From Salsipaludibacter albus (GTDB taxonomy: Bacteria; Actinomycetota; Nitriliruptoria; Nitriliruptorales; Nitriliruptoraceae): 64,000 nucleotides of DNA. The position numbers were made by a program, and so were the translations under genes. Numbering within the stretch: the first letter of the stretch is position 1; the number at the start of each line of letters is the position of its first letter. Below, piece by piece: positions 7,406 through 16,714 of the stretch. The stretch is taken from NCBI RefSeq assembly GCF_019798055.1, contig NZ_JAHOPH010000004.1, positions 124,001 to 188,000 on the forward strand, read 5' to 3'. The notes beneath the pieces are model-generated. The model worked only from the letters and a program-made list of their open reading frames with translations. It did not search any database and was not told the origin of the DNA.

Positions 7406-10090
7406 TCAGTGCTTCTGGGCGTCGAACCAGGTCGTGCCCGTCGCGGTGTCGACCTCCAGCGGGACCGCGAGGTCGGCGACCGAGGCCATCGCGTCGGTCA
7501 CCAACCGGGTGGCCGACGCGACCTCGTCGTCCGGGCACTCCAGGATGATCTCGTCGTGGACCTGCAGGAGCATCCGTGAGCGCATCCCGGCCGCGGCGAG
7601 CTGCTCGTCGACCGCGATCATCGCGAGCTTGATGATGTCGGCCGCGGTGCCCTGGATCGGGGCGTTGAGCGCCATCCGCTGGGCCATCTGCTGGCGGTTG
7701 CGGTTGGCCGACACGAGGTCCGGGAGGTAGCGCCGTCGGCCGAACAGGGTCGTGGTGTAGCCGTCGCGCGTGGCGTCCACGACCGCGGCCTGGAGGAACT
7801 CGCCCACCAGCGGGAACCGGTCGAAGTAGGCGTCGACGATCTCGGTCGCCTCGTCCGGCGGGATCCCGAGCTGCTGGCCCAGCCCGTACGGGGTCAGGCC
7901 GTAGGCGAGGCCGTAGTTGACCGCCTTGGCCCGGTCGCGCAGGCCCGCGTCCACGTGCTCCAGTGGCAGGTCGAACACCTTGGCGGCGGTCGTCGCGTGG
8001 ATGTCCTCGCCGGAGCGGAACGCGTCGAGCAGGCCGACGTCCTGGCACAGGTGGGCCATGACCCGCAGCTCGATCTGGCTGTAGTCGGCGACGAGCAGCT
8101 GGTCGAAGTCGCCGCCCACCGTGAACGCCCGCCGGATCTCGCGACCCTCGGCCCGACGGACCGGGATGTTCTGCAGGTTGGGGTTGGACGAGCTGAGCCG
8201 ACCGGTCGCCGCGACCGTCTGCGACAGGGTCGTGTGGATCCGGCCGGACTCGTCGTCGACGAGCGGGGGCAGGGCGTCCACGTAGGTCGTCAGCAGCTTG
8301 GTGACCTCGCGCCACTCCAGGATCGCCGGGACGATCGGGTGGCTGTCGATGATGTTGCCCAACTGGGTCGCGTCCGTCGACCAGCCGGTCTTGATCCGCC
8401 GGGTCTTGGGCAGCTCGAGCTCGGTGAACAACACCTCCTGGAGCTGCTTGCCCGACCCGACGTTGAACTCGTGGCCGGCGTGGTCGTGGATGGTCAGCTC
8501 GAGGTCCCGGGCCCGCTCCGTCATGGTGGTCGACATCTCCGCCAGGACGTGGCGGTCGACCGCCATCCCGGCGCGCTCCATGCCGGCCAGCACTCCGACG
8601 AGTGGCAGCTCGACCTCGTCCAGGAGCTTGCGCTGGTCGCGCTCGTCCAGGGCGGTGGCCAGGACCTCGGCCAGCTGGCGCACGGCCTCGGCCCGCAGCG
8701 CGCGGGCCTCCCACTCGTCGTCGCCCACGTCCAGGCTCAGCTGGTCGTCGGACCCGCGGCCCTCGGCCACCTCGAGGCGACGCTGGAGGTACTGCAGGGC
8801 GAGGGCGTCGAGGCTGAACGAGCGCTGGGCCGGGGCGAGCAGGTAGGCGGCCAGCTCGGTGTCGATCACGACCGCCTCGAGCTCGACCCCCAGTCCCCGG
8901 GCGACGTGGTCGAGCACCTTGGCGTCGTGGGCGACCACGGCGTGGCTGCCGGCCAGCAGCTCGGCCAGCGCGGTGCGGTCGTCGTCGGTGGCCTCGTCGA
9001 GCCGGAGGCTGACCGGGTCGACGTCGGCGTGGGACAGGCCGATGGCATCCAGCCGGAGGTGCGGCACCCGGTCCGACACGTCGGCCACCACCCCGACCGG
9101 GGCGTCGGTGGCATCGATGCCGCCCAGCCACCCCCGCAGCTCGCCACCGTCGAGTCGGCGCGGCACGCGCTGGAAGCCGCTGGCCTGGGTGTCGGCGATG
9201 TCCGCCTCGAGGACCTCGTCGGCGAACCGGTCGTACAGGGCGCGGAACTCCAGTGTCGCGAACAGCTTGCGGATCGCGTCGGCGTCCCACGGGCTCAGCC
9301 GCAGCTGGTCCAGGTCCACCTCCACGTCGACGTCGCGCCGCAGCCGCATGACCGCGACGTTGGTGCGGACCTGGTCCTGGTGCTCGACCAGCATCGCGGG
9401 GACCTTCTTGCCCCCGACCTCGTCGATGTTGGCATAGACGCCGTCGACGTCGCCGAACTGGTTGACCAGCTTGGCGGCGGTCTTGTCGCCCACGCCGGGG
9501 ACACCGGGGAGGTTGTCGGAGTTGTCGCCCCGCAGTGCCGCGGCGTACACGTACTGCTCGGGCCGGATCCCGTAGCGGTCCTCGACCGCGTCGGGCGTCA
9601 TCTCGGCCATCTCGGTGATGCCGCGGAGCGTGTAGAGCACGGTCAGGTGCTCGCGCGGCAGCTGCATCGCGTCGCGGTCGCCGGTCACGATGTAGACGTG
9701 CCAGCCGTCGTCGACCGCGCGCTCGGCGATGGTGGCCAGCACGTCGTCGGCCTCGATCCCGGCGACGGTCAGCACGGGCAGCTGGAGGACGTCGCAGACC
9801 TGCTTGATGAGGTCGACCTGGGGTCGGAACTCGTCGGGCGGTGCGGACCGGTTGGCCTTGTACTCGGGATAGGCCTCGGTGCGGGCGATGTCGCGGCCCT
9901 TGTCGAAGGCCACGGCCACGCCGTCCGGCTCGCGGTCCCCCAGCATCTTGATCAGCATGGAGGTGAAGCCGTAGACGGCGTTGGTCAGCATGCCCGTCTG
10001 GGTCCGCAGGGTGTCCGGCAGGGCGTAGAAGGCGCGATAGGCCAGGGAGTGGCCGTCGAGCAGCAACAGCGTGGGACGTTCCTCGGCCAC
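7406..10090 (-). CDS. polA: DNA polymerase I
   Basis: The 894-residue protein has an N-terminal 5'-3' exonuclease/flap domain (DGHSLAYRAFYALP near residue 10; GDNSDNLPGVPGVGDKTAAKL near 195), a central 3'-5' exonuclease-like domain that lacks the DxE metal site and so should not proofread, and a C-terminal polymerase domain. Polymerase motif A is DYSQIELR at about 669-676, the O-helix RDRAKAVNYGLAYG at about 718-731 and motif C VHDE at about 844-847. It fills gaps in repair and lagging-strand maturation. GTG 10090 begins the conserved N-terminus; the frame remains open far upstream but through non-coding repeats. The O-helix Tyr (Phe in E. coli) is the residue linked to dideoxynucleotide acceptance. 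Confidence 0.97.
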   Translation of the reverse strand: MAEERPTLLLLDGHSLAYRAFYALPDTLRTQTGMLTNAVYGFTSMLIKMLGDREPDGVAVAFDKGRDIARTEAYPEYKANRSAPPDEFRPQVDLIKQVCDVLQLPVLTVAGIEADDVLATIAERAVDDGWHVYIVTGDRDAMQLPREHLTVLYTLRGITEMAEMTPDAVEDRYGIRPEQYVYAAALRGDNSDNLPGVPGVGDKTAAKLVNQFGDVDGVYANIDEVGGKKVPAMLVEHQDQVRTNVAVMRLRRDVDVEVDLDQLRLSPWDADAIRKLFATLEFRALYDRFADEVLEADIADTQASGFQRVPRRLDGGELRGWLGGIDATDAPVGVVADVSDRVPHLRLDAIGLSHADVDPVSLRLDEATDDDRTALAELLAGSHAVVAHDAKVLDHVARGLGVELEAVVIDTELAAYLLAPAQRSFSLDALALQYLQRRLEVAEGRGSDDQLSLDVGDDEWEARALRAEAVRQLAEVLATALDERDQRKLLDEVELPLVGVLAGMERAGMAVDRHVLAEMSTTMTERARDLELTIHDHAGHEFNVGSGKQLQEVLFTELELPKTRRIKTGWSTDATQLGNIIDSHPIVPAILEWREVTKLLTTYVDALPPLVDDESGRIHTTLSQTVAATGRLSSSNPNLQNIPVRRAEGREIRRAFTVGGDFDQLLVADYSQIELRVMAHLCQDVGLLDAFRSGEDIHATTAAKVFDLPLEHVDAGLRDRAKAVNYGLAYGLTPYGLGQQLGIPPDEATEIVDAYFDRFPLVGEFLQAAVVDATRDGYTTTLFGRRRYLPDLVSANRNRQQMAQRMALNAPIQGTAADIIKLAMIAVDEQLAAAGMRSRMLLQVHDEIILECPDDEVASATRLVTDAMASVADLAVPLEVDTATGTTWFDAQKH

Positions 10091-10213
10091 CGGGACTCCT
10101 GTGGGTGCTGTGGGGAGATGTTCTGGGAGGTGTCGGACGATGCCTGACGAGTCTAGGACCCCCGTGCGCCACCCGGTCCGTCCACCCGCCGCCGCCCCGA
10201 CCCCGATGCCCCG

Positions 10214-10433
10214 GGCGTTCGCGACCGACCGACCCGGCACCGAACGCCATCCAGCCCCTCCCTCCACGACCGCCTGGCGTTCGCGACCGACCAACCCGGC
10301 ACCCAACGCCATACAGCCCCTCCTCCACGACCGCCTGGCGTTCGCGACCGACCAACCCGGCACCCAACGCCATCCAGCCCCGACCTGCACGACCGCCTGG
10401 CGTTCGCGACCGACCATCCCGGCACCGAACGCC
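10214..10433. repeat. Tandem array of four 35-bp hairpin units, period about 62 bp
   Basis: Four near-identical 35-bp units lie at 10214-10248, 10276-10310, 10337-10371 and 10399-10433. Each starts GGCGTTCGCGACCGACC and ends with CGAACGCC or CAACGCC, so every unit can fold with its ends paired (GGCGTTCG against CGAACGCC in units 1 and 4). Conserved 26-27 bp linkers (about ATCCAGCCCCTCCACGACCGCCT) separate them. The array lies between the divergent polA and enoyl-CoA hydratase starts. It is neither a CRISPR (linkers are conserved) nor an IS. Confidence 0.9.
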
Positions 10434-10472
10434 AACGCGCGGGCCCGGACGCAGACCCGTCCGGAGCGGGGC

Positions 10473-10597
10473 GGTCTCGGCGGGCACGCAGCTTCCGACC
10501 CCGCCCCCGGCCATGGAGTTGTGAGCGCAGCGAGCAACTCCAACGTGCCCGGACAGACCCGGGTCCGAAGCACCATGGGTCTCGGCGGGCACGCAGC
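10473..10597. repeat. Diverged direct repeat pair upstream of the hydratase gene
   Basis: GGTCTCGGCGGGCACGCAGC occurs identically at 10473-10492 and 10578-10597, each preceded by a related CCGGACNCAGACCC-like stretch, so a unit of about 45-50 bp seems duplicated. Between the copies is a hairpin GGAGTTG / CAACTCC with a GC-rich loop. The whole 10091-10661 stretch has no credible gene. Confidence 0.6.
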
Positions 10598-10661
10598 ATC
10601 TACGCTGCGAGGTCGACCCGCCGACGATGCCGGGGCGACGAGCCGAACGAAGGATCCAGGC

Positions 10662-11456
10662 GTGTCCGTGCTGCTGACCGAGCGCGACGACCGGGGCGTG
10701 GTGACGCTGACGATCGACCGGCCCGAGGTCCGCAACGCGATGTCGCCGGAGCTCATGACCGCCCTCACCGACACCCTGGCCGACCTGGCCGACGACCCGG
10801 ACGTGCGGGTGGTGGTCCTGACCGGGTCCGGCGAGGTGTTCTCGGCCGGTGGGGACCTGGAGTGGATGCGGGAGGGGGTCGACAAGGACCGGGCCGAGCA
10901 CGAGGCCGACTCGGCCCGCCTCGCCGACGTCTTCCGGGCGGTCGACGAGTTCCCCGCCCCGGTCGTGGGCCGGATGAACGGCCACGCCATCGCCGGCGGC
11001 ACGGGCCTGATGTGTGCGTGCGACGTCGTGGTCGCGGTCCGTGGCGCGAAGATGGGCTTCACCGAGGTCCGGCTGGGGATCGCCCCGGCGACGATCTCGC
11101 GGATCGTGCTGCCCAAGATCGGCCCCTCGGCAGCCCGTCGCTGGTTCCTGACCGGCGAGCTGTTCGACACCGAGGTGGCGCGCGACATGGGCCTGGTCCA
11201 CGAGGTGGTCGCGCCCGACGAGCTCGACGACCGCGTCGAGGAGGTCGTGTCCGCACTGCTGCTCGGCGCGCCGGAGGCCCAGCGCCGCACGAAGACCCTG
11301 GTCCGCGACGTGCTGGCGGACCCGGTCGACGCCGACCGCCACACCATCCCGGTGATCGCCGACCTGCGGGTCTCCGCGGAGGGCCAGGAAGGCATGGCGG
11401 CCTTCTTCGAGCGACGTCCCGCCGCGTGGGTGCCGACCGACGGCGCGTCGTCGTGA
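10662..11456 (+). CDS. Enoyl-CoA hydratase/isomerase family protein, likely methylglutaconyl-CoA hydratase
   Basis: The 264-residue crotonase-fold enzyme has VLTGSGEVFSAGGDLEWM (oxyanion-hole strand, about residues 48-65) and GHAIAGGTGLMCACDVVVA (about 106-124). Its position in an overlapping unit with a biotin-carboxylase/BCCP protein and HMG-CoA lyase points to the leucine pathway, where it would hydrate 3-methylglutaconyl-CoA to HMG-CoA. GTG 10662 is chosen as the point where family homology begins; the frame upstream runs through the repeat array. The stop codon overlaps the next start as GTGA. Confidence 0.8.
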   Translation: MSVLLTERDDRGVVTLTIDRPEVRNAMSPELMTALTDTLADLADDPDVRVVVLTGSGEVFSAGGDLEWMREGVDKDRAEHEADSARLADVFRAVDEFPAPVVGRMNGHAIAGGTGLMCACDVVVAVRGAKMGFTEVRLGIAPATISRIVLPKIGPSAARRWFLTGELFDTEVARDMGLVHEVVAPDELDDRVEEVVSALLLGAPEAQRRTKTLVRDVLADPVDADRHTIPVIADLRVSAEGQEGMAAFFERRPAAWVPTDGASS

Positions 11457-13453
11457 GCATCACCACCGTCCTGGTCGCCAACCGTGGCGAGATCGCCCGT
11501 CGGGTCCTCGCGACCTGTCGGTCCCGGGGCCTGCGCACGGTCGCGGTCCACAGCAGCGTCGACGCCGACGCCCCCCACGTGCACGAGGCCGACCTCGCCG
11601 TCGCGCTGTCGGGCGAGCCGGTCGCGGCCTACCTCGACGTCGACGCCATCGTCGCCGCCGCGGTCGACACCGGGGCCGACGCCATCCACCCGGGCTACGG
11701 CTTCCTGTCCGAGAACCCGGCGCTGCCCCACGCCTGCGAGGCGGCCGGGGTCACCTTCGTCGGTCCCTCCGCCGACGTCATCACGCTCATGGGCGACAAG
11801 GCCGCAGCCAAGGAGGTTGCTGCCGACGCCGGGGTGCCGGTGCTGCGCTCGATCGACCCCGCCGGCCTCGACGACGCCGCGCTGCGCCAGGCGGTCGACG
11901 AGCTGGGCCTGCCCGTGCTGGTCAAGGCCGTGTCGGGCGGTGGCGGCAAGGGGATGCGCCGGGTCGACGACCTCGACGACCTCGCGGACGCCGTCGCCGG
12001 GGCTGCCCGCGAGGGGGCCGCCTCCTTCGGCGACGACCGGCTGCTGATCGAGCGCTACGTCACCGCACCGCGCCATGTCGAGATCCAGGTCGCGGGCGAC
12101 GTCCACGGTGGTGCCGTGCACCTGTTCGAGCGGGACTGCTCGGTCCAGCGTCGCCACCAGAAGGTCGTCGAGGAGGCCCCCTCCCCCGCGCTGGACGCCA
12201 CGCTGCGCGAGGAGATGGGCGCGGCTGCCGTCGCCCTGGTCGAACGGGTCGGCTACGTCAACCTCGGCACGGTCGAGTTCATCCTCGACACCACCGGCGG
12301 CGGGACCGACTTCTTCTTCCTCGAGATGAACACCCGACTGCAGGTCGAGCACCCCGTCACCGAACTGGTCACCGGACTGGACCTGGTCGGCTGCCAGCTC
12401 GACATCGCCGACGGCGGCCACGTCCCCGAGCGCCCCGACCAGCCCGACGGCCACGCCATCGAGGTGCGCCTGTACGCCGAGGACGCCGCGGCCGGCCACC
12501 TGCCCCAGACCGGCCGGCTGGACCGGTTCGCGATCGGCGGCACCGACGTCCGGGTGGACGCCGGCGTCGAGCCCGGCAGCGTGGTCAGCCCGCACTACGA
12601 CCCCATGCTGGCCAAGGTGATCGCCCACGGCGCCGACCGTGAGCAGGCCCGCACCCGGCTGGTCGCCGCCCTGCGCAACGCACGGGTGACCGGGGTCGTG
12701 ACGAACCTCGCCCACCTGGCCGACGTCCTGGACCATCCGGCGTTCGCCGCCGGGGACGTCACCACGTCGTTCCTCGACGACCACCTCCCGGACTGGGCAC
12801 CACCGGACCTCGGGGACCACGAACTGGTCGCGGTCGCCGCCACGCTGGCCGCGACCGCGGACCGCGCTGACCCGACGCCGGACCCGTGGACGGTGCTGGG
12901 CCCGTGGCGCCTCGCGGGTGGCGGTGGCTGGACGCTCGACCTGGCCGGGGCGACCTGGCGGGTCGCCACGGACCCGGAGGGCTGGCGGGTGCGTCGCACC
13001 GACGCCGACGGCGACCAGCCCCCCACGATCGTCGGTCGGGTCAACGGACCGGCGGCCGACGGGACGCTGGTCGTCGAGGTGGACGGGGTCGACCGGCGGA
13101 TCACTGCCGACCGGGACGGCGACCACGCCTGGGTGACGATCCCCGGCCGGGGATCGTTGCGGGTGGCAGCGCCACGCCGGGTGCGCCACCTGGCCGAAGC
13201 CGCCGTCGCCGGAGCCGCCACGCTGGGCTCACCGATGCCGGGCCAGGTCGTCGACGTGCCGGTCGCCGTGGACGACCACGTCGCCGCCGGGGACGTCCTG
13301 GTCGTGGTCGAGGCGATGAAGATGGAGCACCCCGTGACCGCCCCGGGACCGGGCACGGTCACCGCGATCGAGGTCACGGTCGGCGACGCGGTCGCTGCCG
13401 ACCAGGTGCTGGTCGGGTTCGAGGTCGACGAGGAGGACCCCGATGCGTCCTGA
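11453..13453 (+). CDS. Acyl-CoA carboxylase biotin-containing alpha subunit, likely 3-methylcrotonyl-CoA carboxylase alpha
   Basis: The 666-residue protein joins a biotin carboxylase (residues 1 to about 445: LVANRGEIARRV, GYGFLSENPAL, ATP-grasp KAVSGGGGKGMR, EMNTRLQVEHPVTE) to a linker and a biotinyl domain whose EAMKME site lies close to the C-terminus. Length and order match the alpha subunits of 3-methylcrotonyl- and related acyl-CoA carboxylases. It would carboxylate its biotin with bicarbonate and ATP; the partner carboxyltransferase beta subunit is not in the window. GTG 11453 overlaps the preceding stop, and the gene's end overlaps the HMG-CoA lyase start by 11 bp. Confidence 0.9.
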   Translation: MSITTVLVANRGEIARRVLATCRSRGLRTVAVHSSVDADAPHVHEADLAVALSGEPVAAYLDVDAIVAAAVDTGADAIHPGYGFLSENPALPHACEAAGVTFVGPSADVITLMGDKAAAKEVAADAGVPVLRSIDPAGLDDAALRQAVDELGLPVLVKAVSGGGGKGMRRVDDLDDLADAVAGAAREGAASFGDDRLLIERYVTAPRHVEIQVAGDVHGGAVHLFERDCSVQRRHQKVVEEAPSPALDATLREEMGAAAVALVERVGYVNLGTVEFILDTTGGGTDFFFLEMNTRLQVEHPVTELVTGLDLVGCQLDIADGGHVPERPDQPDGHAIEVRLYAEDAAAGHLPQTGRLDRFAIGGTDVRVDAGVEPGSVVSPHYDPMLAKVIAHGADREQARTRLVAALRNARVTGVVTNLAHLADVLDHPAFAAGDVTTSFLDDHLPDWAPPDLGDHELVAVAATLAATADRADPTPDPWTVLGPWRLAGGGGWTLDLAGATWRVATDPEGWRVRRTDADGDQPPTIVGRVNGPAADGTLVVEVDGVDRRITADRDGDHAWVTIPGRGSLRVAAPRRVRHLAEAAVAGAATLGSPMPGQVVDVPVAVDDHVAAGDVLVVVEAMKMEHPVTAPGPGTVTAIEVTVGDAVAADQVLVGFEVDEEDPDAS

Positions 13454-14366
13454 CCTTCCCGAGCAGGTCCGGATCGTCGAGGTCGGCCCGCGTGACGGGC
13501 TCCAGAACGAGCCCGGCGTGGTCCCGACCGAGGTCAAGGTGGCGTTCATCGACCGGCTGTCGGCCACGGGCCTGCAGGCCGTCGAGGTGACCTCCTTCGT
13601 CCACCCGAAGTGGGTGCCGCAACTGGCCGACGCCGCCGAGGTGATGGCCGCGATCGGGGACCATCCCGGCGTCGCGCACCCGGTGCTGGTGCCCAACGAG
13701 GTCGGGCTCGACAAGGCCCTGGCCGCGGGCGCGACCGAGGTCGCCGTGTTCGCCGCGGCCTCCGAGGCCTTCTCGCAGGCCAACCTCAACACCGACATCG
13801 CCGGCTCGCTGGCGATGTTCGCCCCGGTCGTGCAGCGAGCCCGCGAAGCCGGGCTGGACGTGCGGGGCTACGTGTCGACCGTCCTGGGCTGCCCGTTCCA
13901 GGGCGACGTCCCGCACGACGACGTCCTGCGGGTCACCGCCGCGCTGCTGGAGATGGGCGTGTACGAGGTGTCGCTGGGCGACACCATCGGCGTGGGAACA
14001 CCGGGCGCGATGCAGGACCTCCTCGACCGCCTGGTCGACGAGGTCGGGGTCGCGTCCTTGGCCGTGCACTGCCACGACACCTACGGCCAGGGGTTGGCCA
14101 ACACGCTCGCGGCCTTCGAGGTCGGCGTCACGACGGCCGACGCCTCGGCCGGCGGGCTGGGTGGCTGCCCGTTCGCGCCCGGGGCCACCGGCAACCTCGC
14201 CACCGAGGACCTGGTCTACGCCCTGCACGGCTCGGGCGTCGCCACCGGGGTGGACCTCGACGCGCTGGTCGACACCAGCGCGTGGATGGCACGGCGGCTG
14301 GGCCGCCCGTCACCGTCCCGGGTCGTCACCGCCACGCTCGCCACGCGCGAGACCGCGGACCGCTGA
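13443..14366 (+). CDS. Hydroxymethylglutaryl-CoA lyase
   Basis: The 307-residue TIM-barrel enzyme has VEVGPRDGLQNE at residues 12-23, EVTSFVHPKWVPQLADA at about 45-61, and the diagnostic lyase loop GGLGGCPFAPGATGN near 238-252 with its active-site Cys. It cleaves HMG-CoA to acetoacetate and acetyl-CoA, the last leucine-degradation step. ATG 13443 lies inside the end of the carboxylase gene, indicating coupled translation. A hairpin follows the stop. Confidence 0.93.
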   Translation: MRPDLPEQVRIVEVGPRDGLQNEPGVVPTEVKVAFIDRLSATGLQAVEVTSFVHPKWVPQLADAAEVMAAIGDHPGVAHPVLVPNEVGLDKALAAGATEVAVFAAASEAFSQANLNTDIAGSLAMFAPVVQRAREAGLDVRGYVSTVLGCPFQGDVPHDDVLRVTAALLEMGVYEVSLGDTIGVGTPGAMQDLLDRLVDEVGVASLAVHCHDTYGQGLANTLAAFEVGVTTADASAGGLGGCPFAPGATGNLATEDLVYALHGSGVATGVDLDALVDTSAWMARRLGRPSPSRVVTATLATRETADR

Positions 14367-14370
14367 CACC

Positions 14371-14419
14371 CGAGCGGGTGCACGACCGAGCGGAACCCGC
14401 ACCCATCCGCACCCGCTCG
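14371..14419. terminator. Hairpin between convergent HMG-CoA lyase and hisC
   Basis: CGAGCGGGTGC (14371-14381) is perfectly complementary to 14409-14419; the 11-bp stem encloses a 27-nt loop that can fold further. Location between convergent stops suggests a bidirectional terminator. Confidence 0.6.
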
Positions 14420-14449
14420 AGGGGATCGGGCCGGGCTGGCAGGTGCGGG

Positions 14450-15514
14450 TCAGACCAGGACGGTGGCGGCGGCGGTCAGGAAGCGGTCGATCTCGTCGGG
14501 GGTGCCGACCGTGACCCGGATGCTGGAGGGCATGTCGTAGGGCAGCAGTCCACGCACGCCCACGCCCTGGTCGGCGAACGCGTCGATCACCGGTGCGGCG
14601 GGGCCGTCCACCTCGAAGGTCACGAAGTTGCCGAGGCTGGGCGTGTGGGGCACGCCGAGGTCGGCCAGGCCACGCTCGACCTGTTCCCGCCCGGCCAGCG
14701 TGCCCCGGACCGTCGCTTCGAGGTGCTCGGTGTCGTCCAGGGAGGCGACCGCCGCGGCCTGGGCCGGTGCGGCCACGTTGAACCGGGTCCGCCAGGCATC
14801 CACCTCGCCGACCAGGCTGCGGGGACCCATCACGTAGCCCACCCGCATGCCGGCCAGCGCGTGGGCCTTGGAGAAGGTCCGCATGACCAGCATGCGGGGG
14901 TGCTCCAGCCCGAGCTCGGCGACGGTCGCGTAGCCACGGTGGCCGACCGCGAACTGGTGGTAGGCCTCGTCGATCACCAGGGTGACGTGCCGTGGCGTGC
15001 CCTCGACCAGGGTGGTGAGCTCGTCGGCGTCGAGGTGCGCCCCGGTCGGGTTGCCCGGGTTGTCCACCACGACCAGCCGGGTGTGCTCGTCGATGGCCCC
15101 CACCAGGGCATCGACCGAGCGCTGGTAGCCACCGGCGTCGTCGACCGCGGGGCCGCCCGTCGCCACCTCGACGTAGTCCACGCCGGCGTTGCGAGCCGCC
15201 AGTCGATAGACGATGAACGCCCGCTCGAAGGTCAGCACGTCCCCGCCGTCCCGGCACTCGTGCCCGATGGCGTCCATCAGCAGGGCCGCGGAGCCGGTGC
15301 CGACGGCGATCTCCTCGACGTCGCGGTCCTCGTGCGCGGCGATGGCCGCCCGCAGCTCGGTCGCCTGGTCGTCGCAGTAGCGGTGCGCCTCGGGGACGGC
15401 GGCGGTCATCGCCGACACGGCCCGGGGTGAGGGCCCGAACGGGGCCTCGTTCGACGAGAGGCGGACCTCCATGCCCACGGGGGGTCCGACGGCGGCGGCG
15501 GAGTCGAGGCTCAC
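14450..15514 (-). CDS. hisC: Histidinol-phosphate aminotransferase-like (class I/II PLP enzyme)
   Basis: The 354-residue protein is a fold-type I aminotransferase: LSSNEAPFGPSP near the N-terminus, VVVDNPGNPTGA at about 157-168 (substrate/PLP Asn), DEAYHQFA, and the PLP lysine in RTFSKAHALAGMRVGY at about 215-230. These match HisC, which transaminates imidazole-acetol phosphate; some paralogues act on aromatic amino acids instead. GTG 15514 overlaps the stop of the GroES-like gene (GTGA), so the two are translationally coupled, an unusual pairing. Confidence 0.85.
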   Translation of the reverse strand: MSLDSAAAVGPPVGMEVRLSSNEAPFGPSPRAVSAMTAAVPEAHRYCDDQATELRAAIAAHEDRDVEEIAVGTGSAALLMDAIGHECRDGGDVLTFERAFIVYRLAARNAGVDYVEVATGGPAVDDAGGYQRSVDALVGAIDEHTRLVVVDNPGNPTGAHLDADELTTLVEGTPRHVTLVIDEAYHQFAVGHRGYATVAELGLEHPRMLVMRTFSKAHALAGMRVGYVMGPRSLVGEVDAWRTRFNVAAPAQAAAVASLDDTEHLEATVRGTLAGREQVERGLADLGVPHTPSLGNFVTFEVDGPAAPVIDAFADQGVGVRGLLPYDMPSSIRVTVGTPDEIDRFLTAAATVLV

Positions 15515-15840
15515 AGGTACAGCCCTGTCTTCGAGTCGGTTCGGACCGAGGCCACGGCATGCACGTCACGCTCGCGCACGACCAGGTAGGTGTCACCGCG
15601 GACGTCGACCTCGATGGCGTCCTCGGGGAGGTACAGGACCTCGTCGCTCGGGGCGACGTGGCGGACGTGCGGGCCGACCGTCTTGACCTCGCCCCACAGC
15701 CCCTTCCGGTCGACCGACTGCGCGGTCGCCGGGATCAGGATCCCACCACGGCTGGTCCGCTCGCCGCCGTCGGGCACCGCGATCATCACCCGGTCCCCCA
15801 TCACCTGGACGCTGCGTCTGGCCTCGTCGTCGTCGCTCAT
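15511..15840 (-). CDS. GroES-like (Cpn10) co-chaperonin family protein
   Basis: The 109-residue product has the Cpn10 fold: VMGDRVMIAVPDGGERTSRGGILIPATAQ at about 13-41 (including the mobile-loop region), then GEVKTVGPHV, DEVLYLPEDAIEVDVRGDTYLVV. It is slightly longer than typical GroES and diverges in the second half. No groEL lies nearby; the downstream partner is hisC. It could be an accessory Cpn10 paralogue rather than the main GroES. Confidence 0.8.
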   Translation of the reverse strand: MSDDDEARRSVQVMGDRVMIAVPDGGERTSRGGILIPATAQSVDRKGLWGEVKTVGPHVRHVAPSDEVLYLPEDAIEVDVRGDTYLVVRERDVHAVASVRTDSKTGLYL

Positions 15841-16015
15841 GGCTCCGTCGCGGTGTGGGCATCGGGGAGGTCGGGGGGCGTCGCACGGCGGCACCCGTGG
15901 GCGGTCTGGCGCGAGACGGCCACGACCACCGGGGCGGCACCCGGACCCGTCGAGTCTGCCCGATCGGGGACGGACCTGCAGTGGTGGCGCGCCGCCGGGC
16001 GACGTGACCCGGGTC

Positions 16016-16714
16016 TCACGCCCGGTTGACGACCCGGTGAACGGCGGGGACGACGGCGGCCAGGTAGCGGCCGAGCCGGACGAACGAGCGGCCCTGCTCG
16101 CGGAAGTGGTAGCGGATGGGCACCTCACGGTAGGCGAACCCCTTCGCGAGGAGGTCGAGGGTCAGGACCTGCGCGTAGTTGAAGTCATGGGCCACGACGG
16201 CCCGCTCGGCCGCCGCCGGGGACAGCGCCCGGTAGCCCGACTGGCCGTCGCTGATCGGCGTCCGGGCGGTCCAGGCGGTCCAGCGGGTCAGGACGACGTT
16301 GCCGAGGCGCCGGTGGGGCAGCATCCGCTCGATGTCGCCGTCGAAGCGACTGCCCACGACGTAGTCGGCCGTGCCGTCCAGCACCGGGCGGACCAGGTCG
16401 GCGAGGTCGGCCGGGTCGTACTCCCCGTCGGCGTCACAGAACGCGACCGCCACCGCGTCGCGAGCGGTGGCCTGTGCGAAGCCCTCGCGCACGGCCGCCC
16501 CCAGCCCGCGGTTGCTGGGCATCCGGACCACCTCGGCGCCCGCGAAGGTGGCGCGCCGGGCCGTGTCGTCCGTCGAGCCGTCGTCGATGACGAGGCAGAC
16601 CACGTCGTGGCCGTCCACCGTGGCGGGGCACCGCGCCACGACGTCGGCGACGGTGGCCTGCTCGTCGTGGGCCGGCAGGAACAGCACGACCGGACCGCTC
16701 GCCGGCCGGTCCAC
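16016..16714 (-). CDS. Family 2 glycosyltransferase (polyprenyl-phosphate sugar synthase type)
   Basis: The 232-residue GT-A enzyme shows VVLFLPAHDEQATVADVV at the N-terminus, VIDDGSTDDTARRA near 40, GLGAAVREGFAQA, and CDADGEYDPADLADLV (the DxD metal motif) near 90-105, with DGQSGYRALS further on. Length and motifs fit the DPM1/GtrB-like group that moves sugars onto polyprenyl phosphate. GTG 16714 is chosen because similarity starts four codons later; the same frame remains open upstream to 17104 but lies in the shadow of the flippase-like gene. A C-terminal membrane anchor is not evident. Confidence 0.85.
   Translation of the reverse strand: MDRPASGPVVLFLPAHDEQATVADVVARCPATVDGHDVVCLVIDDGSTDDTARRATFAGAEVVRMPSNRGLGAAVREGFAQATARDAVAVAFCDADGEYDPADLADLVRPVLDGTADYVVGSRFDGDIERMLPHRRLGNVVLTRWTAWTARTPISDGQSGYRALSPAAAERAVVAHDFNYAQVLTLDLLAKGFAYREVPIRYHFREQGRSFVRLGRYLAAVVPAVHRVVNRA

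Noticed and set aside
10214-10433. CRISPR array
   Set aside because: Spacers between the repeats are themselves conserved, units are hairpins, and no cas genes are near.
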